From positions 186,001 to 250,000 of the forward strand of contig NZ_NJIG01000004.1 of NCBI RefSeq assembly GCF_002209535.1: a stretch of 64,000 bases of DNA, given 5' to 3'. Source of the DNA: Achromobacter marplatensis (GTDB lineage: Bacteria > Pseudomonadota > Gammaproteobacteria > Burkholderiales > Burkholderiaceae_B). Positions 15,855 to 23,664 of the stretch are shown here, piece by piece. The position numbers were made by a program, and so were the translations under genes. The notes beneath the pieces were generated by a model that worked only from the letters and a program-made list of their open reading frames with translations, was not told the origin of the DNA and searched no databases. Positions within the stretch are counted from its first letter, which is position 1. Every line of letters starts with the position of its first letter.

Positions 15855-17831
15855 CTACGCGGCCTTGGCAGTGATGGCGGGAAACGTCTTGACGGGGCGG
15901 ATCTTCAGGTCGGCCGAGATCTTGCCGGAGCGTCCGTCTTCGAACTTCACTTCGGTCTCGATGAACTGCGATTGCTTGCCGCCGAACAGGGCGTCGATCA
16001 GCACGCCGTACTTTTGCGCGATGAAGGCGCGGCGCACCTTGCGCGTGCGGGTCAGTTCGTCGTCGTCCGGGTCCAGTTCCTTGTGCAGGATCAGGAAGCG
16101 GCTGACCTGCGAGGCCGAGAGCTTCGGGTCGGTGGCCAGGTCGGCATTGACCTGTTCCACGCATTCCGCGATCAGCTGATAGACCTCGTCCTTGGCCGCC
16201 AGGTCGGTATAGCCGGCGTAGGGCAGTCCGCGGCGTTCGGCCCAGTTGCCCACGGCTTCCAGATCGATGTTGATGAAAGCGCAGACATCTTCGCGATCTG
16301 CGCCGAAGGCCACGGCCTCCTTGATGTGCGGGAAGAACTTGAGCTTGTTCTCGATGTACTTGGGCGCAAACAGGCTGCCGTTGGCCAGCTTGCCCACGTC
16401 TTTCGCGCGGTCGATGATCTTCAACTGGCCGTCGGTGTCCAGGTAGCCGGCGTCGCCGGTATGGAACCACCCGTCGGCGCTGCGCGCTTCGGCCGTGGCG
16501 TCCGGATTGCGGTAGTACTCCTTGAAGAGGCCCGGACTCTTGACGAGGATCTCGCCGTTGTCCGCCACCCGGATCTCCACGCCGGCCACCGGCGGGCCGA
16601 CGGTATCGTCGCGCACATGGCCGTCGGGCTGCACGCAGACGAACACGGACGTTTCGGTCGAGCCGTACAGCTGCTTCAGGTTGATGCCGATGGAGCGGTA
16701 GAAGACGAACAGGTCGGGGCCGATGGCCTCGCCCGCGGTGTAGGCCACGCGCACGCGGCTCATGCCCAGCGCGTTGCGTAAGGGGCCGTAGATCAGCACG
16801 TTACCCAGCGCATAGCGCAGGCGGTCCCAGGCGTTGACGGATTCGCCGTCCAGGATCTTGGTGCCCACGCGGCGCGCCAGGTTCATGCAGGCGCCGAACA
16901 GCTTGCGCTTGATGAAACCCGCGTCTTCCATGCGGATCATCACATGCGTCAGCAGGCCTTCCAGCACGCGCGGCGGCGCGAAGTAGTAAGTGGGGCCGAT
17001 GTCGCGCATGTCGATCGACACGGTGTCGGGCGATTCGGGATGGTTCACGGTGAAGCCCGTGACCAGCAGCTGCGTGTAGGAGAACATGTTCTGCCCGATC
17101 CACGCGGGCGGCAGATAGGCCAGCACGTCTTCCTGGTCGGTCAGCTTCTCCATGTCGGACACGGCGCGTGCGCGGTCGATCAACGCGTGGTGGGTCAGCA
17201 CCACGCCTTTGGGCTTGCCCGTGGTGCCCGAGGTATAGAACATGGCGGCCGGGTCGTGTGGCTGCACGGCAGCGATGGCGCGGTCCAGGTAGTCGGCGTG
17301 CTGGGCGGCGTATTCCTGGCCCAGCGTCTCCAGCTTCTCATAAGACAGCAGCATGGGGTCCGCGTAATGGCGCAGGCCGCGCGGATCGTCGAACACCACG
17401 TGCTTCAACGCCGGGCACTGCTCGCGCACTTCCAGCATCTTGTCGACCTGTTCCTGGTCTTCCACGACGGCCACGCTGATCTCGGCGTCTTGCAGCACGT
17501 AGACCATTTCTTGCGCGACGGCATCCTGGTAGAGCGGAACGGGGATTGCGCCCAGCGACTGCGCGGCCATCATCGCCATATACAGGCGCGGACGGTTTTC
17601 ACCGATGACAGCGACGTGCATGCCGGGCCGGATGCCCAACGAGGCAAGGCCGTTCGCCACGTGCCGGACATGTTCGGCCACGTCGGACCACGTAAGGGTT
17701 TGCCAGATCCCCAGATCTTTCTCACGTATCGCGGGCCGCGACCCACGAACTTTGGCATGCGCGAACAGCAGCGCTGGAAAGGTGTCCAGCGCCGCCGGCA
17801 CCTGTGCAGATGCGGGCGATGAATGTGCCAC
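15855..17831 (-). CDS. long-chain acyl-CoA synthetase-like AMP-forming ligase
   Basis: ANL-superfamily enzyme of about 658 aa that forms an acyl-adenylate and then an acyl-CoA. The P-loop TSGTTGKPKG is at residues 200-209. YGSTE and DGWFHTGDAGYLDTDGQLKIIDRAKD give the A5-A8 motifs, and a C-terminal domain follows. The start is a GTG at 17831 preceded by GGAGGAG; the encoded VAHSSPASAQ leads into the normal N-terminus. It is the first gene of the ABC cluster and is divergent from a Crp/Fnr regulator, which may control it. The substrate is not predictable beyond a carboxylic acid, possibly that imported by the ABC system. Confidence 0.87.
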   Translation of the reverse strand: MAHSSPASAQVPAALDTFPALLFAHAKVRGSRPAIREKDLGIWQTLTWSDVAEHVRHVANGLASLGIRPGMHVAVIGENRPRLYMAMMAAQSLGAIPVPLYQDAVAQEMVYVLQDAEISVAVVEDQEQVDKMLEVREQCPALKHVVFDDPRGLRHYADPMLLSYEKLETLGQEYAAQHADYLDRAIAAVQPHDPAAMFYTSGTTGKPKGVVLTHHALIDRARAVSDMEKLTDQEDVLAYLPPAWIGQNMFSYTQLLVTGFTVNHPESPDTVSIDMRDIGPTYYFAPPRVLEGLLTHVMIRMEDAGFIKRKLFGACMNLARRVGTKILDGESVNAWDRLRYALGNVLIYGPLRNALGMSRVRVAYTAGEAIGPDLFVFYRSIGINLKQLYGSTETSVFVCVQPDGHVRDDTVGPPVAGVEIRVADNGEILVKSPGLFKEYYRNPDATAEARSADGWFHTGDAGYLDTDGQLKIIDRAKDVGKLANGSLFAPKYIENKLKFFPHIKEAVAFGADREDVCAFINIDLEAVGNWAERRGLPYAGYTDLAAKDEVYQLIAECVEQVNADLATDPKLSASQVSRFLILHKELDPDDDELTRTRKVRRAFIAQKYGVLIDALFGGKQSQFIETEVKFEDGRSGKISADLKIRPVKTFPAITAKAA

Positions 17832-18000
17832 GTTGTCTCCTCCGGTTTGGGCACATCGCGCCAGGGGTCCGCGGGAGCGGCAGTGGCGATGAAGGGCTTG
17901 ACCAGTTGGTTTTAGATTTACGGCAGGAGTTAAGGTATAAGGTTGGGTTGCTACCAACTGTCACCATCGCGACATTCAAGGAACTTTTAGGGTATTCCCG

Positions 18001-18708
18001 ATGCAGCTAGCCGACTCCCTGCAACTTGCCGCGGCCTGGTTCCGTTTGCTCAACGCCGAACAGCAAACGCGCGTCGAGCGGGACTTGACCGTGCAGCAAG
18101 CCGTTGCCGGATCGATCATAGAGCGCAAAGGTGAACTCGCCCAGGCATGGATTGGCGTATTGGCCGGATTGGTCAAGGTGTCGGTCGGCAATGCGGAAGG
18201 CAAGGTCGCGTCGCTGACCGGCGTGCCCGCCGGCGGCTGGATCGGCGAAGGTTCGTTGCTCAAGCGCGAAGTCCGCAAGTACGACATCGTCGCGCTGCGC
18301 GATTCGGTGGTGGCGCGCTTGCCGGCCCCCACTTTCGATTGGCTGCTGGACACCAGCATCCCGTTCAACCGTTATCTGCTCCATCAACTGAACGAGCGCG
18401 TGGCGCAGTTCATCGGCAAGGCGGAGTACGACCGTCTGCTGGATCCGGACGCGCGCGTGGCCCGCTGCCTGGCCGAGCTCTTCAACCCTTTGCTGTATCC
18501 CGGCATGGGGATGCGCCTGACCATTACGCAAGAAGAAGTCGGCTATCTGGCCCGGGTATCGCGCCAGCGCGCGAACCAGGCGCTGCGCAAGCTGGAAGAG
18601 GCGGGCCTCTTGAACGTGGAGTACGGCGCCGTCCGGGTGCTGGATCTTGACGGGCTGAAACTGTACGGCTCCGACCGCAGCGCGGTCGAGGGCGAACAGG
18701 CGCTCTGA
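18001..18708 (+). CDS. Crp/Fnr-family transcriptional regulator
   Basis: Regulator of 235 aa with an N-terminal cyclic-nucleotide-binding-like beta-barrel. A C-terminal winged helix has the recognition region EEVGYLARVSRQRANQAL. The FNR-type cysteine cluster is absent, so oxygen sensing by an iron-sulfur centre is unlikely. The glycine-rich effector loop reads GGWIGEGSLL, resembling a phosphate-binding cassette without the usual RxA. The 169-bp gap to the divergent CoA ligase/ABC cluster makes that cluster the likely target. The effector is unknown. Confidence 0.85.
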   Translation: MQLADSLQLAAAWFRLLNAEQQTRVERDLTVQQAVAGSIIERKGELAQAWIGVLAGLVKVSVGNAEGKVASLTGVPAGGWIGEGSLLKREVRKYDIVALRDSVVARLPAPTFDWLLDTSIPFNRYLLHQLNERVAQFIGKAEYDRLLDPDARVARCLAELFNPLLYPGMGMRLTITQEEVGYLARVSRQRANQALRKLEEAGLLNVEYGAVRVLDLDGLKLYGSDRSAVEGEQAL

Positions 18709-18739
18709 GCGGGTGCAGATTTCTTTTTGAAAAAAGCGC

Positions 18740-18768
18740 TTGACGTTAAATAGCGCGCTATTTAATAT
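18740..18768 (+). promoter_or_regulatory. ohrR promoter with palindromic operator in the spacer
   Basis: A -35 TTGACG (18740-18745) and a -10 TAATAT (18763-18768) are separated by 17 bp. The perfect 20-bp palindrome TTAAATAGCGCGCTATTTAA occupies 18746-18765. A dimer bound there would block RNA polymerase, as expected for OhrR autorepression. The predicted transcript start falls about at the ATG of ohrR (18775), implying a leaderless message. Confidence 0.7.
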
Positions 18769-18774
18769 TGCGCA

Positions 18775-19236
18775 ATGAAATCCAGACCCAAACCCAAAGG
18801 CGCTTTCAACCCGCTGCTGCTGGACAGCCAACTGTGTTTCGCCCTGTACTCGACCTCGCTGGCGATGAACAAGGTGTACCGCAAGCTGCTGCGCGGGCTG
18901 GACCTGACCTATCCACAGTACCTGGTGATGCTGGTGCTGTGGGAGGGCGACGAGATAACGGTGACGGATATCGGCGACCGCCTGTTCCTGGATTCCGCGA
19001 CGCTCACGCCGTTGCTCAAGCGCCTGGAGGCCGCAGGCCTGGTCAGCCGCAAGCGCGCCGTGGACGACGAGCGCCAGGTGATCGTGTCGCTGACCAAGCA
19101 AGGCCGCGACCTGCGCGAGCAGGCCCAAACCGTGCCCCACGCCATCGCCGGTGCAGCACAATGCACGCTGGACGAGGCGCAGGGCATGATGAAGACGCTG
19201 CACGCGCTGCGGGAAAAGCTGGCCGACAGTATTTGA
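18775..19236 (+). CDS. ohrR: organic hydroperoxide-sensing MarR-family repressor OhrR
   Basis: MarR winged-helix dimer of 153 aa that represses ohr until oxidised by organic peroxides. The peroxidatic cysteine is C21 in [11 protein letters not shown], and a second cysteine, C130 (AAQCTLDE), is near the C-terminus. This suggests the two-cysteine type that forms an inter-subunit disulfide, as in Xanthomonas OhrR. The DNA-binding region is [24 protein letters not shown], with the wing at DDERQV. It lies directly upstream of ohr. No Shine-Dalgarno precedes the ATG, consistent with leaderless translation. Confidence 0.92.
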   Translation: MKSRPKPKGAFNPLLLDSQLCFALYSTSLAMNKVYRKLLRGLDLTYPQYLVMLVLWEGDEITVTDIGDRLFLDSATLTPLLKRLEAAGLVSRKRAVDDERQVIVSLTKQGRDLREQAQTVPHAIAGAAQCTLDEAQGMMKTLHALREKLADSI

Positions 19237-19272
19237 AGTGAGGGGTGACGGGCGCCGTCATCCGCTTAAATA

Positions 19273-19301
19273 AATAGCGCACGATATAGTTGTGTGCTAT
19301 T
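19273..19301 (+). promoter_or_regulatory. candidate OhrR operator upstream of ohr
   Basis: Half-sites AATAGCGCAC (19273-19282) and GTGTGCTATT (19292-19301) form an inverted repeat with one mismatch and a 9-bp spacer. They share the AATAGCGC core with the perfect palindrome upstream of ohrR. The site lies about 100 bp before the ohr start codon, so ohr appears to have its own repressible promoter. Confidence 0.6.
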
Positions 19302-19399
19302 AATATAGTTAGCAGGTTTGCATGTCATCGGTAAGCGCCAGCGCGGGAGGGCCCGCCCGGCGAGGCAGTTCAACTTTCATCCTACAAAGGAAACGCACC

Positions 19400-19825
19400 A
19401 TGTCTATCGAAAAAGTCCTGTACCGCGCCAATGCCACCGCAACCGGCGGCCGCGAAGGCCGTGGCGTCAGCGATGACGGCAACCTCGACGTCAAGCTGAC
19501 CACGCCGCGCGAACTGGGCGGCGCAGGCGCAGCCGGCACCAATCCGGAACAACTGTTTGCCGTGGGCTATTCCGCCTGCTTCCTGGGCGCCATGAAGTTC
19601 GTCGGCGGCCGCGACAAGATCGCCATTCCGTCGGACGTGTCGGTGAACGGCATCGTCGGCATCGGCCCGATCCCCACGGGCTTCGGCATCGAAGTCGAAT
19701 TGAAGATCTCGCTGCCCGGTATGGAGCGCGAGTTGGCCGAGAAGCTGGTGGCCGCGGCGCATATCGTTTGCCCTTACTCGAATGCGACGCGTGGCAATAT
19801 TGACGTGACGTTGACGATTGTCTGA
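19400..19825 (+). CDS. ohr: organic hydroperoxide resistance peroxidase Ohr
   Basis: Thiol peroxidase of the OsmC/Ohr superfamily, 141 aa, which reduces organic hydroperoxides using lipoylated proteins as donors. The peroxidatic cysteine is C60 (GYSACFLGA) and the resolving one C124 ([13 protein letters not shown]), both in the canonical contexts. The start [10 protein letters not shown] at 19400 follows an AAAGGA ribosome site. It lies downstream of its regulator ohrR with an operator-like repeat between them. Confidence 0.95.
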   Translation: MSIEKVLYRANATATGGREGRGVSDDGNLDVKLTTPRELGGAGAAGTNPEQLFAVGYSACFLGAMKFVGGRDKIAIPSDVSVNGIVGIGPIPTGFGIEVELKISLPGMERELAEKLVAAAHIVCPYSNATRGNIDVTLTIV

Positions 19826-19870
19826 TCGTTGGGTCTCTTAGGGCGCGTGGGTGAGCTTCGTAGGTCGCCC

Positions 19871-19905
19871 GCCGACTGCGGCCGCCCGGGCGGCGCGCAA
19901 TCGGC
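19871..19905 (-). repeat. dispersed hairpin module C, copy 1
   Basis: On the minus strand an 8-bp outer stem (19898-19905 with 19871-19878, one T/G pair) encloses a GC-rich inner hairpin around CGCCCGGGCG. The flanks GCGTATGCC and GGCGGGC match copies at 20662, 44376 and 44760. No coding function. It is the leftmost module of the repeat cluster in the ohr/livF gap. Confidence 0.65.
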
Positions 19906-19967
19906 ATACGCGCTTCTGGGCGTCGTGGCGATGCTCGCTTGCGCGCCACCCGTCTCTCGCAGTCGCC

Positions 19968-20621
19968 GTAGGATGGGTGGAGCGCGGCAAATCCGTTACA
20001 GGAACGATGCTAGACATCGCGCGCAACCCATCGTGCCGTCATTGATTGATGTGAATGATATGCGCCGATGAAAGCGATGTCCGGCATGCGTCGATGATGG
20101 GTTACGTGCGGCACGCTGCGGTCTTCGTAGCTAGACTCGAACGCACTCCACCCATCCTACGAAAAACAGCAAGACGCACGCACCAGTAGGATGGGTGGAG
20201 CGCGGCAAATCCGTTACAGGAACGATGCTAGACATCGCGCGCAACCCATCGTGCCGTCATTGATTGATGTGAATGATATGCGCCGATGAAAGCGATGTCC
20301 GTCCTGCGTCGATGATGGGTTACGTGCGGCATGCTGCGGTCTTCGTAGCTAGACTCGAACGCACTCCACCCATCCTACGAAAAACAGCAAGACGCACGCA
20401 CCAGTAGGATGGGTGGAGCGCGGCAAATCCGTTACAGGAACGATGCTAGACATCGCGCGCAACCCATCGTGCCGTCATTGATTGATGTGAATGATATGCG
20501 CCGATGAAAGCGATGTCCGTCCTGCGTCGATGATGGGTTACGCGCGGCACGCTGCGGTCTTCGTAGCTAGACTCGAACGCACTCTACCCATCCTACGAAA
20601 AACAGCAAGACGCACGCACCA
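19968..20621. repeat. 218-bp unit tandemly repeated three times (module B)
   Basis: Units at 19968-20185, 20186-20403 and 20404-20621 have identical length and differ at about three positions between neighbours. Each is a 193-bp core bounded by GTAGGATGGGTGGAG and its inverted complement, plus a 25-bp spacer. Inside the core, GATGGGT occurs in alternating orientation, so each core can fold as two hairpins. Only short frames are open here and none looks coding. A single diverged core is at 44549-44694. Confidence 0.9.
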
Positions 20622-20661
20622 CACGCGAAGCGGCATCACTCCGACGCAAGACTTCGCGTAA

Positions 20662-20696
20662 GCCCCACGAGGCCGCCTGCGCGGCCGGCATGGGGC
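20662..20696 (+). repeat. dispersed hairpin module C, copy 2
   Basis: Outer stem GCCCCA (20662-20667) with TGGGGC (20691-20696); inner stem GGCCGC (20671-20676) with GCGGCC (20681-20686). Preceded by GCGTAA and followed by GGGCCCCGCAAGAC, as in the copy at 44760. Confidence 0.7.
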
Positions 20697-20788
20697 GGGC
20701 CCCGCAAGACCCTCCACCACACCCCACGATCGATGCGAAGCCAAAGAACCCCATTCGCCCCGGCCGCGGTGAGATTGCAGCTGATGGA

Positions 20789-20953
20789 GCCCGGCGCGTA
20801 GGTGGCCTGCGGTGTGCGGGGAGTCGATAAGCCCGAGGGAATCTGAAGGCCGCGGCCGCAGGCCGCAACGAAGATGACGAAGGGGCAGTCCGGAGCGAAG
20901 GCTCCGGACCGCGATCGTTGACCCGCGCACCGCAGGCCACCTACGTGCCGGGC
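20789..20953 (+). repeat. dispersed structured element D, copy 1 (candidate structured RNA)
   Basis: A 32-bp terminal stem pairs 20789-20820 with 20922-20953 (30 Watson-Crick and two G/T pairs that are G-U on the plus strand). It encloses two hairpins: 20852-20857 with 20861-20866, and 20888-20896 with 20901-20909. Conserved unpaired stretches are GCCCGAGGGAATCTGAAGG and AACGAAGATGACGAAGGGG. The same architecture recurs at 44887-45065 (plus) and 44148-44312 (minus). No open frame is conserved between copies. Confidence 0.75.
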
Positions 20954-20991
20954 GGCCTTAAGAACCCAAACGCCCGCGCACAAAATCCCTG

Positions 20992-21714
20992 CTAATGCCC
21001 ACCCCCGAGATAAGCAGCAACCACCGCCGGATCATCCCGCAGCTTCTCCGCGCTGCCATGAACAGAAATGCGCCCGTTCTCCAGCACATACCCATAATCC
21101 GCCACATTCAACGCCGCGGCCGCGAACTGTTCCACCAGCAACATCGTCACTCCCTCGTCCTTTAACCGCGCAATGATCCGGAACACTTCCTCAACCAGGA
21201 TCGGCGCCAGCCCCATCGACGGTTCGTCCAGCAGCACCAGTTCGGGATTCAGCATCACCGCGCGCGCCATTGCCAGCATCTGCTGCTCACCCCCCGACAG
21301 CGTGCCGGCCAATTGCTCGCGGCGTTCCTTCAGCCGCGGGAACAGGTCCATGGCGCGCCCCAGGTCGGCCTGCACGTCGCCCTTGGGGCGGCTGCCCGTC
21401 AGGCGCGGGAAGGCCCCCAACAGCAGGTTGTCGGTCACCGACAGCGTCGGGAACACCCGACGCCCCTCCGGCGAATGGGCCAGGCCCAATCGCGCGATGC
21501 GGTGTGATTCCAGGCCGTCAATGCGCTTGCCGCTTAGCGTGACCTCGCCCGCAGTCGGGCGGATCATGCCGGACAGCGCACGCATCGTCGTCGTCTTGCC
21601 GGCGCCGTTCGAGCCGATCAGCGTCACGACCTTCGCCTTCGGCACCTCCATGCTGATGCCGTGCAGCACCTTCACCTTGCCGTAACCCGCTTCCAGATTC
21701 TTGATCGATAGCAT
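20992..21714 (-). CDS. branched-chain amino-acid-type ABC transporter ATPase (LivF)
   Basis: ATPase subunit of 240 aa with Walker A (GSNGAGKTT), signature LSGGEQQMLAMARAV, Walker B (LVLLDEPSMGL) and the LVEQFAAAAL H-loop region in which LivF carries Q/F after VE. It is the last gene of the second Liv-type cluster and ends just beside the repeat-rich gap. It would work with the ATPase domain fused to the permease encoded immediately upstream. Confidence 0.92.
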   Translation of the reverse strand: MLSIKNLEAGYGKVKVLHGISMEVPKAKVVTLIGSNGAGKTTTMRALSGMIRPTAGEVTLSGKRIDGLESHRIARLGLAHSPEGRRVFPTLSVTDNLLLGAFPRLTGSRPKGDVQADLGRAMDLFPRLKERREQLAGTLSGGEQQMLAMARAVMLNPELVLLDEPSMGLAPILVEEVFRIIARLKDEGVTMLLVEQFAAAALNVADYGYVLENGRISVHGSAEKLRDDPAVVAAYLGGGH

Positions 21715-21732
21715 CTTGTTGTCCTCTTGGCG

Positions 21733-23661
21733 TCAGGCGGGCGCGCCGCCCAGATACGCCTCGATAACCTTGGCGTTGCTTTGCACTTCGTTCGGCAGGC
21801 CTTCGGCGATCTTCTGGCCGAAGTCCAGCACCGACACCGTGTCGCACACTCCCATCACCACATCCATATGGTGTTCGATGAGGATCAGTGTGATGCCGTG
21901 GTCGCGCACCTTGCGGATGATGGCCAGCAGCTCGACGATGTCGGGCGCGGTCAGGCCGGCCGCGGGCTCGTCCAGCAACAGCAACTGCGGGTCCAGCGCC
22001 AGCGCGCGGGCGATTTCCAGCAGGCGCTGCTTGCCATACGGCAGGTTGCGGGCTTCCTCGCTGGCCAGCGACTCCAGGCCCACGAATTCCAGCAGCGCCA
22101 TCGCGCGGGCCCGGGCGCCTTGCTCTTCGCCCTTCCACTTCGGCGTGCGCAGCGCGATGCCGGCCAGCCCGGTGGTGAAGGTGTGGTGCAGGCCCACCAG
22201 CACGTTCTCCAGCGCGGTCATTTCGCCGAACAGCTGCACGTTCTGGAAGGTGCGCGCGATGCCGGCGGCGGCGATGTCCGCGGGCGCCAGGCCAACCAGC
22301 GACTTGCCCGAGAACTCCACCGCGCCGGCGGTCGGCACATAGATGCCGGTCAGCACGTTCATCATGGTGCTCTTGCCGGACCCGTTAGGGCCGATCAGGC
22401 CGTGGATGGTGCCGCGCTTGATGGTCAGGTCCACCTCGTTCAACGCCTTCAGGCCGCCGAACTGCATCAGCACGCTCTTGGCCGTCAGCAGCGTTTCGCC
22501 CTTGCCGGCCACGGCCGCTGCTTCGGGGACCGCGTCTTGTTCCTTCACCAGGTCCGACTTGACCGTCAGCGCCGCGCGGCGGGTCGAGAAGAACAGGTTG
22601 CGGACGAAGCCGACGATGCCGTCGGGCAGGTAATACACGACGAACAGGATCATGGCGCCGAAGATGGTCAGGCGCCAGTCGGTCACGGCGTCCAGCCAAT
22701 ACGAGAAGACCGCCAGCACGATGGTGCCGACGACGGGCACCACCACGCGCCGCGGTTCGGCGCGGCCCTTGGACACCGCGACGATGCTGCCCACCGTTAC
22801 CAGGATGGCCACGGCCAGTGCGATCAGCCGGAAGGTGCCGATGTCGTCCAGCATCTTGGGCAGCAGCACGATGATGGACGCGCCCAGCAGGGCGCCCGTG
22901 CGGCTCTTGCGGCCGCCCATGATGATGGCCAGCAGGAACAGGATGGTCAGTTCGAAGTTGTACGTGTTGGGCGAGATGTACTGTTCGGAGTAGGAGTACA
23001 GCGCGCCCGCCAGACCGGCGAAACCGGCGCTGATCACGAAGGCGAATACCTTGTGCCGGTAGACCGACACGCCCATGCAGTCGGATGCGATCGGGCTGTC
23101 GCGCAAGGCCTCGAAGGAGCGGCCCAGGTGCGACTTCAGGATGCGGTGCACGACGATCAGCGAGATCACCAGCAGCGCGCCCACCAGCCAGAAGTACTCG
23201 CTCTTGGTCAGGATGTGGCCGCCGATGGACGGCTTGGGAATCTTGATGCCCAAGGGGCCTTCGGTCATGAAGGTCATCTCGTTGATCAGGATCTGGATGA
23301 TGGTGCCGAACGCCAGCGTCACCATGGCCAGGTAGGGCCCCGTGACCCGCAACGCCGGCAGCGCCAGCACCGCGCCGAACGCCGCTGCAATCAGAATGGC
23401 GGCGGGAAGAATCACCCAGATGGGCATTTGCAGATGGAAGAACAGCACGCCGGCGACATACGAGCCGATACCGAAGAGGCCTGCATGGCCCAGCGATACC
23501 TGCCCGGTGTAGCCCACCACGATATCGAGCCCGAACAGCAGGATCGAATAGATCATGATCGTTTCGATCAGATGCAGGTAGTACGTGTTGGTCACGCCCA
23601 GCGGCACGGCGGCCAGGCATGCGATCGCCACGATGGATAGCAACAGGTGCAAGGGTTTCAT
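21733..23661 (-). CDS. fused branched-chain ABC permease-ATPase (LivM-LivG fusion)
   Basis: Single 642-aa polypeptide. Residues 1 to about 330 are a LivM-type permease with the GYTGQVSLGHAGLFGIGSYVAG signature. After a charged linker (about 340-390), a LivG-type ATPase follows with Walker A (GPNGSGKST), the signature LPYGKQRLLEIARAL, Walker B (LLLLDEPAAGL) and ILIEHHMDV. The two halves are one uninterrupted frame, so this is a genuine fusion and not adjacent genes. The N-terminus (MKPLHLLLSIVAI) is 3 nt from the stop of the upstream livH. Confidence 0.93.
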   Translation of the reverse strand: MKPLHLLLSIVAIACLAAVPLGVTNTYYLHLIETIMIYSILLFGLDIVVGYTGQVSLGHAGLFGIGSYVAGVLFFHLQMPIWVILPAAILIAAAFGAVLALPALRVTGPYLAMVTLAFGTIIQILINEMTFMTEGPLGIKIPKPSIGGHILTKSEYFWLVGALLVISLIVVHRILKSHLGRSFEALRDSPIASDCMGVSVYRHKVFAFVISAGFAGLAGALYSYSEQYISPNTYNFELTILFLLAIIMGGRKSRTGALLGASIIVLLPKMLDDIGTFRLIALAVAILVTVGSIVAVSKGRAEPRRVVVPVVGTIVLAVFSYWLDAVTDWRLTIFGAMILFVVYYLPDGIVGFVRNLFFSTRRAALTVKSDLVKEQDAVPEAAAVAGKGETLLTAKSVLMQFGGLKALNEVDLTIKRGTIHGLIGPNGSGKSTMMNVLTGIYVPTAGAVEFSGKSLVGLAPADIAAAGIARTFQNVQLFGEMTALENVLVGLHHTFTTGLAGIALRTPKWKGEEQGARARAMALLEFVGLESLASEEARNLPYGKQRLLEIARALALDPQLLLLDEPAAGLTAPDIVELLAIIRKVRDHGITLILIEHHMDVVMGVCDTVSVLDFGQKIAEGLPNEVQSNAKVIEAYLGGAPA

Positions 23662-23664
23662 CGC

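Noticed and set aside
19968..20621. Tandem repeat considered as a CRISPR array
   Set aside because: Units are 218 bp with no short repeat/variable spacer pattern; the 25-bp spacer is itself conserved.
20789..20953. Element D considered as a group II intron or a tRNA-like RNA
   Set aside because: No domain V motif, no intron-encoded protein and no cloverleaf; the long terminal stem and two hairpins do not match either.
20538..20983. Short open frames in the repeat cluster between ohr and livF
   Set aside because: They lie within repeats, differ between copies of the same module and lack ribosome sites.
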